Source of the DNA: Massilia varians
GTDB lineage: Bacteria; Pseudomonadota; Gammaproteobacteria; Burkholderiales; Burkholderiaceae_D
DNA length: 64,000 bases
Direction of reading: 5' to 3'
NCBI RefSeq assembly: GCF_027923905.1
Contig: NZ_AP026966.1
Span: 3,721,001-3,785,000, forward strand
Position 1 is the first letter of the stretch. Every line of letters begins with the position of its first letter. The notes beneath the pieces are model-generated. The model was given only the letters and a program-made list of their open reading frames with translations, had not been told where the DNA came from and made no database searches. Both the position numbers and the translations under genes were made by a program. This document shows, piece by piece, positions 31,212 through 39,241 of the stretch.

Positions 31212-33638
31212 TCAGTCCTTGCGCAGGCGCAGCGCGTTGAGCACCACGATCGCCGAGCTGCCCGCCATGCCGATGCCGGACAGCCAGGGGTTGAGCAGCC
31301 CGGTCGCCGCCGCCGGGATCGCGGCCAGGTTGTAGACCGAGGCCCAGATCAGGTTCTGGCGGATCACCGCCAGCGTGCGGCGCGCGGTGACGGCGGCGTC
31401 GGCCAGCGGCAGCAGGCTGTCGCCCAGCAGCACGCCATCGGCATGCACCTGGGCCAGCTCGGCGCCGCGCCCCATGGCGAAGGAGACGTCGGCGCCGCGC
31501 AGCACGGCCGCATCGTTGCTGCCGTCGCCCACCATGGCCACCACCGCGCCGTCGGCCTGCAGCTCGCGCACGAAAGCCAGCTTCTCGGCCGGCAGGCGGC
31601 CGCCGAAGGCGCTAGCGATGCCGAGCTGGCGCGCCACCGCGCTGGTGGCGGCCTGGTCGTCGCCGCTGAGCAGGATCACGGTCTTGCCGCCGCGCTGGAA
31701 GCGCCGCACCACTTCCTGGGCCTCTTCGCGCAAGGCATCGGACAGGTCGAAACGCGCCAGCCACTGCCCTTCGCAGGCCAGCCAGGCGCTGCTGGTGCCG
31801 CTCGGCGCCGCCGAACGCGCGACGCCGCCGGCCAGCTCCTGGACGAAGTCGGCGGTGCCGATGCGATACACCACGCCGTCGATGCTGCCTTCGATGCCGC
31901 GGCCGATCTCGGCGCGCAAGCCGCGCGCGCTCAAGCCGTGGCTCGGCATCGCCGCACGGATCGCCATGCCGATCGGATGGGAGTTCTCGGCCTGCAGCGC
32001 GGCGCCGATGCGCAGGCACAGGTCGCTGTCGAGTGCGCCGACCGGCTGCACCTGGCGCAGCACCGGGCGGCCCAGGGTCAGGGTGCCGGTCTTGTCGAAT
32101 ACCACATGGGTGGCGCGTTCGAAGGTTTCCAGCGTGTGCGGGGCAACCGCCAGCACCCCGCGGCGCAGCAGGCGGTCGGTGGCCGCCGCCAGCGCGGTCG
32201 GGGTGGCCAGCGACAGCGCGCACGGGCAGGACACCACCAGCACCGCCACCGCGGCATGCCAGGCGCGCTCGGGGTCGACCGTGTTCCAGATCAGGTAGAC
32301 GGCGGCGCTCAGGAGCAGCAGGGACAGCACGAACCAGGCGGCGACGCGGTCGGCCCACAGCGCGATCGCCGGCTTGCCCTGGCCGGCGCGCTCGACCAGC
32401 TTGACCAGCATCGCCAGCGTGCTGTCGCGCGCCGCCGCGGTGATGCGCACCACGACAGCCTGGCCGGCATTCACGGCGCCGCCCGGCAGCAGCTCGCCCG
32501 GCCCCATGCGGCGGGTGCGGCTTTCGCCGGTCAGCAGCGAAAAATCGAGCTCGGTGCAGCCGTCGACGATGACGCCGTCGGCCGGCACCGCGCGCCCCGG
32601 CGGCACCAGCACCAGTTCGCCCACCGCCAGCTTTGATGCCGGCACCAGCTCGGTATCGCGCGCCAGCGGACCGCCCCGCAGGCGCAGCCCCGAGGCCGGC
32701 ACCCCGCCGCGCAGGGTATCGAGGGCCTGGGTGGCGCGCCGGCGCGCGCCCAGCTCCAGGTAGCGGCTGCCCAGCAGCAGGAACACGAACATCGTGATCG
32801 AGTCGAAGTAGACCTCGCCCTTGCCGGACGCGAGGGTGACGCAACTGCCGGCGAAGGCGGCCGCGATGCCCAGCGCCACCGGCACGTCCATCCCCGGCAC
32901 GCCGCGCTTGACGTCGCGCCAGGCGCCGGCGAAGAACGGCAGGGCAGAATAGAACACCGCCGGCAGGGTCAGCGCGAACGAGGCCCAGGCCATCAGCGCG
33001 CGCATGTCCTCGTCCATGGTGCCGTCCTGCGCCAGGTAGACCGGCACCGCATACATCATCACCTGCATCATCGACAGGCCGGCCACGAACAGCTGGCGGA
33101 ACAGGGTGCGGCGTGCGCGCTCGATCCGTTCGGCATGGCGCTGGGCGTCGTAGGGCGCGGCGAAGTAGCCGATGGCGCGCAGTGCGCGCACGATCGCGCT
33201 GGGGCGGCACAAGGCCGGATCCCAGCGCACCAACACGCGCCCGGTGGCGACGTTCAGGGCCACTTCCTGCACGCCGGCCAGCTGTCCCAGGCGGCGCTCG
33301 ACCAGCCAGACGCAGGCGCCGCAGCGCACCCCTTCGATCGAAAAGCTGCCCTCACCTTCCATTCCCTGCTGGTCGAACAGCGCCAGCTCGGGTTCGTCAC
33401 CCCTGGCGGCGTTCGATGCCGCATACTCGGTGCGCACGCTGTAGTAATCGGCGAAACCGCCGGCCACGATCGCCTCGGCCGCCGCGGCGCAGCCGGGGCA
33501 GCACATGCTGCGCACCGCGCCGTCGACCCGGGCCTGCCAGCGGCTGCCTTCCGGCACCAGGGAACCGCAGTGAAAGCAGCCCGCGGCGGCGTCGATGGCG
33601 GCGGCGGGCGGCGCGGCCTGTGCCAGCACCGCGCTCAT
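31212..33638 (-). CDS. ccoI: Copper-exporting P1B-type ATPase CcoI (FixI) for cbb3 oxidase
   Basis: This 808-aa protein has an N-terminal FixI-type region (CFHCG, CCPGCAAAAEAIV), a metal-binding domain with GVRCGACVW, the CPC motif in VSCPCALSLATP, the phosphorylation motif DKTGTLT, HP in ENSHPIGMAI, and the hinge GDGSNDAAVL. It supplies copper to the binuclear centre of the cbb3 oxidase. The N-terminal cysteine-rich segment before the metal domain is typical of FixI rather than CopA. The start overlaps the SafE-like gene stop (ATGA). Confidence 0.94.
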   Translation of the reverse strand: MSAVLAQAAPPAAAIDAAAGCFHCGSLVPEGSRWQARVDGAVRSMCCPGCAAAAEAIVAGGFADYYSVRTEYAASNAARGDEPELALFDQQGMEGEGSFSIEGVRCGACVWLVERRLGQLAGVQEVALNVATGRVLVRWDPALCRPSAIVRALRAIGYFAAPYDAQRHAERIERARRTLFRQLFVAGLSMMQVMMYAVPVYLAQDGTMDEDMRALMAWASFALTLPAVFYSALPFFAGAWRDVKRGVPGMDVPVALGIAAAFAGSCVTLASGKGEVYFDSITMFVFLLLGSRYLELGARRRATQALDTLRGGVPASGLRLRGGPLARDTELVPASKLAVGELVLVPPGRAVPADGVIVDGCTELDFSLLTGESRTRRMGPGELLPGGAVNAGQAVVVRITAAARDSTLAMLVKLVERAGQGKPAIALWADRVAAWFVLSLLLLSAAVYLIWNTVDPERAWHAAVAVLVVSCPCALSLATPTALAAATDRLLRRGVLAVAPHTLETFERATHVVFDKTGTLTLGRPVLRQVQPVGALDSDLCLRIGAALQAENSHPIGMAIRAAMPSHGLSARGLRAEIGRGIEGSIDGVVYRIGTADFVQELAGGVARSAAPSGTSSAWLACEGQWLARFDLSDALREEAQEVVRRFQRGGKTVILLSGDDQAATSAVARQLGIASAFGGRLPAEKLAFVRELQADGAVVAMVGDGSNDAAVLRGADVSFAMGRGAELAQVHADGVLLGDSLLPLADAAVTARRTLAVIRQNLIWASVYNLAAIPAAATGLLNPWLSGIGMAGSSAIVVLNALRLRKD

Positions 33639-34405
33639 CCTTGCGCTCCCGGCGCTACGCACAGGACGTCGATCCAGTGGGCCCACATCCCGGGCGCGGC
33701 CATGCCGCCGGCGGCGCGCCACAGGCCGAGCAGGCCGAAGCCGAGGATCAGGAGGCCGCAGGCCAGGCGCACCTGGCGCTGCCCGAACAGGGTGCGCAGG
33801 CGCACCCCGGCCATGCCGATCGCCGCCAGCATCGGCAGCGTGCCGAGCCCGAATGCCAGCATCACGCCGGCGCCCTGCAGGGCGGAGCCGCTCAGCAGGG
33901 CCGTCACCAGCATGCTGTAGACCATCCCGCAAGGCAGCCAGCCCCACAGCGCGCCGGCGGCGAACATGCGCCCCGGGGTGGCGCCGGGCCCGAGCCGGCG
34001 CAGCAGCGGGGAGATGCGGCGCCACAGCGCCTGCCCGCATCGTTCCAGCAGCGCCAGGCCGCGCCAGGTATCCATCAGGTACAGTCCCAGCGCCACCAGC
34101 ATCAGGTTGGCCAGCACGTAGGCCCCCAGCTGCAGCGAGGGCAAGCCGGCGAGGCTGGCCGCGCCGCCCGCCAGGCCGCCGGCGAGCGCGCCGGCAGTAG
34201 CATAGCTGGCGATGCGCCCGGCGTTGTAGGCGGCCACGTGCGCGGCCGCCGGCGCCAGGCGCTGGACGGTCACGGTGCGCACCGGCACCGGGAAAGCCGG
34301 CCGCGGCGCGACCGACATGGCGCCGACGATGCCGCCGCACATGCCGGCGCAGTGGACGCTGCCGGCCAGGCCGACCAGGAATACCGGGAGCAGGCTGAGG
34401 TTCAT
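33635..34405 (-). CDS. SafE/TauE-like integral membrane protein of the cbb3 cluster
   Basis: This 256-aa protein has about six membrane helices. It begins MNLSLLPVFLVGLAGSVHCAGMCGGIVGA, with the CxGMCGG motif common in the sulfite-exporter-like family (DUF2834/SafE, sometimes called CcoH-like) beside cbb3 genes. GALWGWLPCGMVYSML is the second repeat hallmark. The paired Cys motifs suggest copper or thiol handling for the oxidase, which is inference. Overlapping starts and stops link it to hemN upstream and ccoI downstream. Confidence 0.88.
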   Translation of the reverse strand: MNLSLLPVFLVGLAGSVHCAGMCGGIVGAMSVAPRPAFPVPVRTVTVQRLAPAAAHVAAYNAGRIASYATAGALAGGLAGGAASLAGLPSLQLGAYVLANLMLVALGLYLMDTWRGLALLERCGQALWRRISPLLRRLGPGATPGRMFAAGALWGWLPCGMVYSMLVTALLSGSALQGAGVMLAFGLGTLPMLAAIGMAGVRLRTLFGQRQVRLACGLLILGFGLLGLWRAAGGMAAPGMWAHWIDVLCVAPGAQG

Positions 34406-35868
34406 ACGGTCTGGGAGTAGCGCGGCCCCTCGCTGCGGGCGGCGAGATAGCGGTCGAACACCATGCACACGTTGCGGATCAGGAGGCGTCCCTTCATGGT
34501 CACGGTCAGCCATTCCGGGCCGACCGTGACCAGCCCGTCCTCTTCCATCTGGCGCAGGCGCGCCAGCTCGGGGGCAAAATAGTCGCGGAACACGATCGGG
34601 AAGGCCTGTTCCAGCGCCGGGATCGACACCTCGAACTGGCACATCAGCTTCTGGATCAGGCTGCGGCGCAGCGCGTCGTCCATCCCGAGGCGGATTCCCC
34701 GCGCCACCGGCAGCTCGTTCTGGTCGAGCAGGTCGTAGTATTCGTCGAGGGTCTTGACGTTCTGACTGTAGGTGGCGCCCACCGCGCCGATGGCCGAGAC
34801 GCCGAAGGCCACCAGGTCGGTCTCGGCATGGGTCGAGTAACCCTGGAAGTTGCGGTGCAGCCGGCCCTGGCGCTGGGCCACGGCGAGGTCGTCGTCGGGC
34901 TTGGCGAAATGGTCCATGCCGATGTAGACGTAGCCGGCCGCGCCCAGGCGCTCGATGCACAGCTGGAGCATCGCGAGCTTGGTGTCGCTTGGCGGCATGT
35001 CGGCTTCCACGATGCGGCGCTGCGGCTTGAACAGGTGCGGCATGTGGGCGTAGTGGTAGACGGCGATGCGGTCCGGGCTTGCCGCGACCACCTTGTCCAG
35101 GGTCTGGCGCATCGTGTCCATGGTCTGCTTCGGCAGGCCGTAGATCAGGTCGATGCTGACCGAACGGAAACCGGCGGCGCGCGCGGCATCGATCACGGCG
35201 CGCGTCTCGCTCTCGGGCTGGACGCGGTTGACGGCGCGCTGCACCTCGGGGTCGAAGTCCTGCACGCCCAGGCTGATGCGGTTGAAGCCCTGGCGCCGCA
35301 GGGTGTGGACGCGCTCGCTCGATACCGTGCGCGGATCGACCTCGATCGCATACTCGCCCACCTCGTCGGGCGCGAAGCGGAAGTTGCGGCGCAGGTGCGC
35401 CATCAGGTCGTCCATCTGGGCATCAAGCAGATAGGTCGGGGTGCCACCGCCGAAATGCAGCTGCTCGACCTCGTTCATGCCGCCGAACAGGGCGGCCTGC
35501 ATCGCGATCTCGCGCTTCAGGTAGGCCAGGTAAGTGGCGGCCTTCTCGCGCTTTTTGGTGACGATCTTGTTGCAGGCGCAGTAGTAGCAGACCGTGTCGC
35601 AGAACGGAATGTGCAGGTACAGCGACAAGGGACGGGCGCCGCCGCGGGTGAGCAGGCCGGCCACGGCATGCAGGTAGTCGCGGTAGCCGAACTTGTCGTC
35701 GAAACGGTCGGCGGTCGGATAGGAGGTATAGCGCGGGCCGTTCCTGCCGAGGCGCTTGAGCAGGTCCAGATCGACGTCGACACCCGAAGCGGCGGCGGTC
35801 TGGGTTGCCGGGTGGGCAAGGATGGGAACCACGGGCTTGCCCACGGCCGGTAACACTGTTGCGTGCAT
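34402..35868 (-). CDS. hemN: Oxygen-independent coproporphyrinogen III oxidase
   Basis: This 488-aa radical SAM enzyme converts coproporphyrinogen III to protoporphyrinogen IX without oxygen. The SAM cluster is Cys90, Cys94, Cys97 (CDTVCYYC). FGGGTPTYL and GVQDFDPEVQ are further HemN signatures. It supplies heme to the cytochrome oxidases when oxygen is low, matching its Anr box. The ATG at MHATVLPAVG follows GGAG by nine bases. The first 30 residues form a non-conserved extension relative to the usual 457-aa length. The gene overlaps the SafE-like gene. Confidence 0.95.
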   Translation of the reverse strand: MHATVLPAVGKPVVPILAHPATQTAAASGVDVDLDLLKRLGRNGPRYTSYPTADRFDDKFGYRDYLHAVAGLLTRGGARPLSLYLHIPFCDTVCYYCACNKIVTKKREKAATYLAYLKREIAMQAALFGGMNEVEQLHFGGGTPTYLLDAQMDDLMAHLRRNFRFAPDEVGEYAIEVDPRTVSSERVHTLRRQGFNRISLGVQDFDPEVQRAVNRVQPESETRAVIDAARAAGFRSVSIDLIYGLPKQTMDTMRQTLDKVVAASPDRIAVYHYAHMPHLFKPQRRIVEADMPPSDTKLAMLQLCIERLGAAGYVYIGMDHFAKPDDDLAVAQRQGRLHRNFQGYSTHAETDLVAFGVSAIGAVGATYSQNVKTLDEYYDLLDQNELPVARGIRLGMDDALRRSLIQKLMCQFEVSIPALEQAFPIVFRDYFAPELARLRQMEEDGLVTVGPEWLTVTMKGRLLIRNVCMVFDRYLAARSEGPRYSQTV

Positions 35869-35927
35869 GTCAATCAACTCCTGCTGCTGCCGGTTTGCGG
35901 AACTGCAAAACGGTTCGAATAACAGGC

Positions 35928-35969
35928 AGTTTATTGATCAGCGTCGTGTAAATCCTTGACTTGCATCAA
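35928..35969 (-). promoter_or_regulatory. Class II FNR/Anr promoter of hemN
   Basis: The FNR box TTGACTTGCATCAA (35956-35969) matches nine of ten defined bases. On the minus strand a TAAACT -10 lies at 35928-35933, centred 32 bp from the box centre. This is the standard spacing for FNR activation at -41.5. The predicted transcript starts near 35921. Confidence 0.8.
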
Positions 35970-35998
35970 ATACGGACGAGTCTGGCAGAGCTGCGGGG

Positions 35999-36178
35999 GG
36001 CGTAGGGTGGGCGGCTCTACCTGACAAGGTGACTGACCGCGCCAAAAGCGCCGCCCACGCGGTGATGGTTATCGGCTCCGTCATCGCGCCGGATGATCTC
36101 GCTGCGAACGATCACCGCGTGGGCGGCGCTGATGGCGCGGCCAGCCACCTGTTCACATCGAGCCGCCCACCCTACGCC
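35999..36178. repeat. 180-bp nested palindromic element between aer and hemN
   Basis: The outer arms (GGCGTAGGGTGGGCGGCT at 35999-36016 and its exact complement at 36161-36178) enclose a second perfect inverted repeat of 20 bp (36047-36066 with 36111-36130, core CGCCCACGCGGTG). The unit could fold into a long cruciform. It carries no gene and resembles a MITE or REP-type mobile unit. No terminal target-site duplication is obvious to me. It lies just downstream of the aer stop and 30 bp from the hemN FNR box. Confidence 0.85.
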
Positions 36179-36194
36179 ACCTGGCCGGCCGGGC

Positions 36195-37760
36195 TTAGCG
36201 CCGCGCCGCGCCGCCTTCGTCGAGCTTGAACACCGACAATGCCTGCACCAGATGGAAGGCCTCGTCGGCCACGCTGGCCGAGGCATTGGCCGATTCCTCC
36301 ACCAGGGCCGCGTTCTCGCGGGTGATCTGGTCGAGCTGGGCCATGGCCGCATTCACCTGGGCGATGCCGGCGCCCTGCTCGCGGCTGGAGTCGGTGATGC
36401 CGTTCATGATCGCGGCCGCCTCGACCACCGAGGCCACCACTTCGCGCATGGTCCGGCCGGCGTCGCCCACCAGCACGTTGCCTTCGCCGACCTGCTGCAC
36501 CGAGGTCTCGATGAGGGTCTTGATCTCCTTGGCCGCCGCCGCCGAGCGCTGCGCCAGGCTGCGCACCTCGCCGGCGACCACGGCGAAGCCGCGCCCCTGC
36601 TCGCCGGCGCGGGCCGCCTCGACCGCCGCGTTCAGCGCCAGGATGTTGGTCTGGAAGGCAATCCCGTCGATCAGGCCGATGATGTCCACGATGCGGGTGG
36701 CCGAGGCGCTGATATTGCCCATGGTATCGCCGACCCGGCCCACGGCGTCGCCCCCGCGTCCCGCGACCTTCGAGGCCGCCACCACCAGCCCGTCGGCGCG
36801 CACCGCGCTGTCGGTGTTGTGGCCGGCCGCCTCGGCGATCTGCGCCAGGCTGCTCGCGGTCTGCTCGAGGCTGGCCGCCTGGGCTTCGGTGCGGCTGGCC
36901 AGGTCGCCATTGCCGGCCGCGATCTCGCGGGTCGCATGTTCGATCGAGGCCACGTTGCGGCGCACGTCGCCGACGATGGCTTTCAGGTTGACGTTCAGCT
37001 GGCGCAGCGCCAGCTGCAGGCGGCCGATCTCGTCGTTGCGGCCCGGCTCGCAAGGATGCGACAGGTCGCCGCCGGCCAGCGCATACACGGCGGCGGTGGC
37101 CTCGCGCAGGGGACGGGCGATGGTGCGATGCAGTTCGGCCCAGGCCGCCAGTGTGATCGCCACGCCGGCAGCCGCCAGCAATTTCCACAGCATGCCGTCC
37201 GCGGCCAGGCCGAGGCCCGCCATCAAGAGCGCCTGCCCGGCCATGACGATGGCGAGGCGGCGCGACAGCGGCAGCGAACGCAGCGCATCGAGGCGGGCGC
37301 GCCAGCCGAGGCGGCGCAGCGCGCCGCGGTGGATCGCCAGGCCCTTGGCTTCGCCGGCGCGGAATTTCCGATACAGCTCGCTCGCCGCCTGCACCTGCGC
37401 GCGGCTCGGCGCCGTACGTACCGACATGTAGCCGGTGACGCGGCCGGCCTCCTTGACCGGCACCACGTTGGCGACCACCCAGTAGAAGTCGCCGTTCTTG
37501 CGGCGGTTCTTGACCAGGCCGGTCCAGGGCTCGCCCGCCTGCAGCGTGCGCCACATGTCGGCAAAGGCTTCCGGCGGCATGTCCGGATGACGAACGATGT
37601 TATGCGCCTTCCCGAGCAGTTCATGCTCGTCGAAGCCGCTGACTTCGATGAAGCTGGGGTTGATGTAGGTGATGCGGCCCTTGGTGTCGGTCTTCGAGAC
37701 GATCGACTGGCCCTCTTTCATCAGGTATTCGATGCCGGTGACCGGCAGGTTGGTTCGCAC
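36195..37760 (-). CDS. aer: Aer-type PAS-containing methyl-accepting chemotaxis protein
   Basis: The protein has 521 aa from a GTG preceded by AAGGAG. The PAS domain closely follows E. coli Aer, the FAD redox sensor: [51 protein letters not shown]. Then come two membrane segments, a HAMP-like region and a cytoplasmic signalling domain with the highly conserved hairpin [42 protein letters not shown]. It lets cells swim according to redox or energy state. A class II FNR box precedes it, so it is probably made at low oxygen. The TTG in-frame nine codons upstream is less likely as start. Confidence 0.92.
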   Translation of the reverse strand: MRTNLPVTGIEYLMKEGQSIVSKTDTKGRITYINPSFIEVSGFDEHELLGKAHNIVRHPDMPPEAFADMWRTLQAGEPWTGLVKNRRKNGDFYWVVANVVPVKEAGRVTGYMSVRTAPSRAQVQAASELYRKFRAGEAKGLAIHRGALRRLGWRARLDALRSLPLSRRLAIVMAGQALLMAGLGLAADGMLWKLLAAAGVAITLAAWAELHRTIARPLREATAAVYALAGGDLSHPCEPGRNDEIGRLQLALRQLNVNLKAIVGDVRRNVASIEHATREIAAGNGDLASRTEAQAASLEQTASSLAQIAEAAGHNTDSAVRADGLVVAASKVAGRGGDAVGRVGDTMGNISASATRIVDIIGLIDGIAFQTNILALNAAVEAARAGEQGRGFAVVAGEVRSLAQRSAAAAKEIKTLIETSVQQVGEGNVLVGDAGRTMREVVASVVEAAAIMNGITDSSREQGAGIAQVNAAMAQLDQITRENAALVEESANASASVADEAFHLVQALSVFKLDEGGAARR

Positions 37761-37802
37761 GCGCTTCTCCTTGTTGCCGTAAGGCAAAACTTCAAGCGCA
37801 CG

Positions 37803-37843
37803 ATTCTAGCAAGTGAATCCCTGAAATTTTTGACTTGGATCAA
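37803..37843 (-). promoter_or_regulatory. Class II FNR/Anr promoter of aer
   Basis: The box TTGACTTGGATCAA (37830-37843) has nine of ten defined bases. The minus-strand -10 TAGAAT at 37803-37808 differs from consensus by one base and is centred 31 bp from the box, as expected for FNR at -41.5. The start of transcription would be near 37796. Confidence 0.85.
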
Positions 37844-37883
37844 ATTTAACCGAGTGCATGTGGCACAAAAACACATCAGAACC

Positions 37884-37897
37884 TTGATTCTCGTCAA
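37884..37897. promoter_or_regulatory. Second FNR/Anr box between aer and the membrane hydrolase gene
   Basis: TTGATTCTCGTCAA has nine of ten defined bases. It lies 54 bp from the first box and about 27-50 bp before the plus-strand starts. It could be an upstream class I site for aer (near -95) or control the divergent hydrolase. I see no clear -10 for the plus-strand gene. Confidence 0.65.
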
Positions 37898-37924
37898 AGG
37901 TTGCCATTGGTGTAAGCTTTCGAG

Positions 37925-39241
37925 ATGGACAACATGACACACTCGCTCGTCGGCCTCGCCCTTGGGGAGCTGGTCGAACGCGCCCTGCCCGCCTCCAGCG
38001 ATCCGGCCCGGGGCCGCACCCGCCGCCGCGCCCTCCTGCTCACTGGCCTGCTGTCCAGTAATTTCCCTGACCTCGACCTGGTGCTGACGCCGCTGCTGCC
38101 GGCCCCGCTCGGCTACCTGATCCACCACCGCGGCCACACCCATACCCTGCTGTACGCGCTGCCGCAGGTGCTCCTGCTGCTGGCCCTCACCTGGCTGCTG
38201 TGGCCGGCGGCGCGCCGCCTGCTGCGGGAGGACCGCAGCGCCCGTCACGCCGTGCTCGCAACCGCCCTGCTGGGCATGCTGCTGCACCTGTCCTTCGACG
38301 CCCTGAACGTGTACGGGATCCACTCCTTCCACCCGGTCGATTCGCGCTGGCTGTACGGCGACCTCGTCTTTATTGTCGAGCCCGTGTTCTGGACCGCGCT
38401 CGGCGTCGCGCTGGCCCTGCTGTCGCGGCGCGCGCCCCTGCGCCGGCTGGGATTGCTCTTCTTTGCCGCCATGCCGGTGCTGTTCACCTGGATGGGCTTC
38501 CTGCAATGGGGGCCGCTCGCCGGCCTGGGCGTGGTGGCGCTGCTGGTCGCGAGCGCCAACTTCAAGCTCGGCGCGCGCGCCGGGCTGGTGGCGGCCTTGC
38601 TGGCCTGCGTGGGCTTCGTCGGCATCCAGGCGGTGGCCGGACAGCTCGCGCGCGGCCAGATCCGCAGCGCCCTGCAGGAAGCAGCGCCGGACAGCCAGGA
38701 GCGCGACATCGCGTTGTCTGCCTTCCCGGCCAATCCGGTGTGCTGGTCCTTCGCCACCGTGTCGGAAGGCCCGGCGGCCGGCAGCTACGGGGTACGGGTT
38801 GGCGTGCTCAGCCTGGCGCCGGGCCTGAGCCCGGTCTGGACATGCCCGCAACGTTTCGGCGGCGTGCCGGACAGCGCCAGCGAGGCCGATGGCAAGCCGG
38901 TAGCCCGGGCCGCGCAGGGCCGGGACGCCGAGCCGGCGGCCGGGGCGATGCCCGCGGCGACAGCGGCCCTGGCCTGGAAATTCAGCGAGACCGGCAGCCT
39001 GGCCGCATTCCGTGCGCTGCAGCGGACCAACTGCCACTTCGACGCCTGGCTGCGTTTCGCCCGCGTACCTTCGCTGGTGGAGGGCAAAGCGACCGACATC
39101 CGCTTCGGCCCACCCGACCAGCCTAATTTCTCGACCCTGCCGTATGCCGCCCGTGCGGCAGACCCCTGCCCGTCACCGCTTGCACAATGGGGCTATCCGC
39201 GCGCCGACCTGCTCGGCTGGAAGGAGCAAGGCGCACGCTAA
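37925..39241 (+). CDS. Membrane-bound metal-dependent hydrolase, YbcI/DUF457 family
   Basis: The protein has 438 aa. It opens with the family pattern MTHSLVGLALGELVERALP, and LLSSNFPDLDLVL and HHRGHTHTLLYALP carry the metal-binding His and Asp residues. Six or so membrane helices follow. The C-terminal 200 residues form an extra soluble domain (about 250-438) beyond the usual family length. Members (YdjM/YbcI) are linked to the LexA or membrane stress response in E. coli. Its start lies close to an FNR box, suggesting oxygen control here. The ATG at 37934 (MTHSLVG) is an alternative start. The stop overlaps the stop of the convergent glycosyltransferase. Confidence 0.85.
   Translation: MDNMTHSLVGLALGELVERALPASSDPARGRTRRRALLLTGLLSSNFPDLDLVLTPLLPAPLGYLIHHRGHTHTLLYALPQVLLLLALTWLLWPAARRLLREDRSARHAVLATALLGMLLHLSFDALNVYGIHSFHPVDSRWLYGDLVFIVEPVFWTALGVALALLSRRAPLRRLGLLFFAAMPVLFTWMGFLQWGPLAGLGVVALLVASANFKLGARAGLVAALLACVGFVGIQAVAGQLARGQIRSALQEAAPDSQERDIALSAFPANPVCWSFATVSEGPAAGSYGVRVGVLSLAPGLSPVWTCPQRFGGVPDSASEADGKPVARAAQGRDAEPAAGAMPAATAALAWKFSETGSLAAFRALQRTNCHFDAWLRFARVPSLVEGKATDIRFGPPDQPNFSTLPYAARAADPCPSPLAQWGYPRADLLGWKEQGAR

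Noticed and set aside
36017..36352. Open frame across the palindromic element
   Set aside because: It spans the inverted repeat and the end of aer in another frame; it has no start signal and no recognisable protein.
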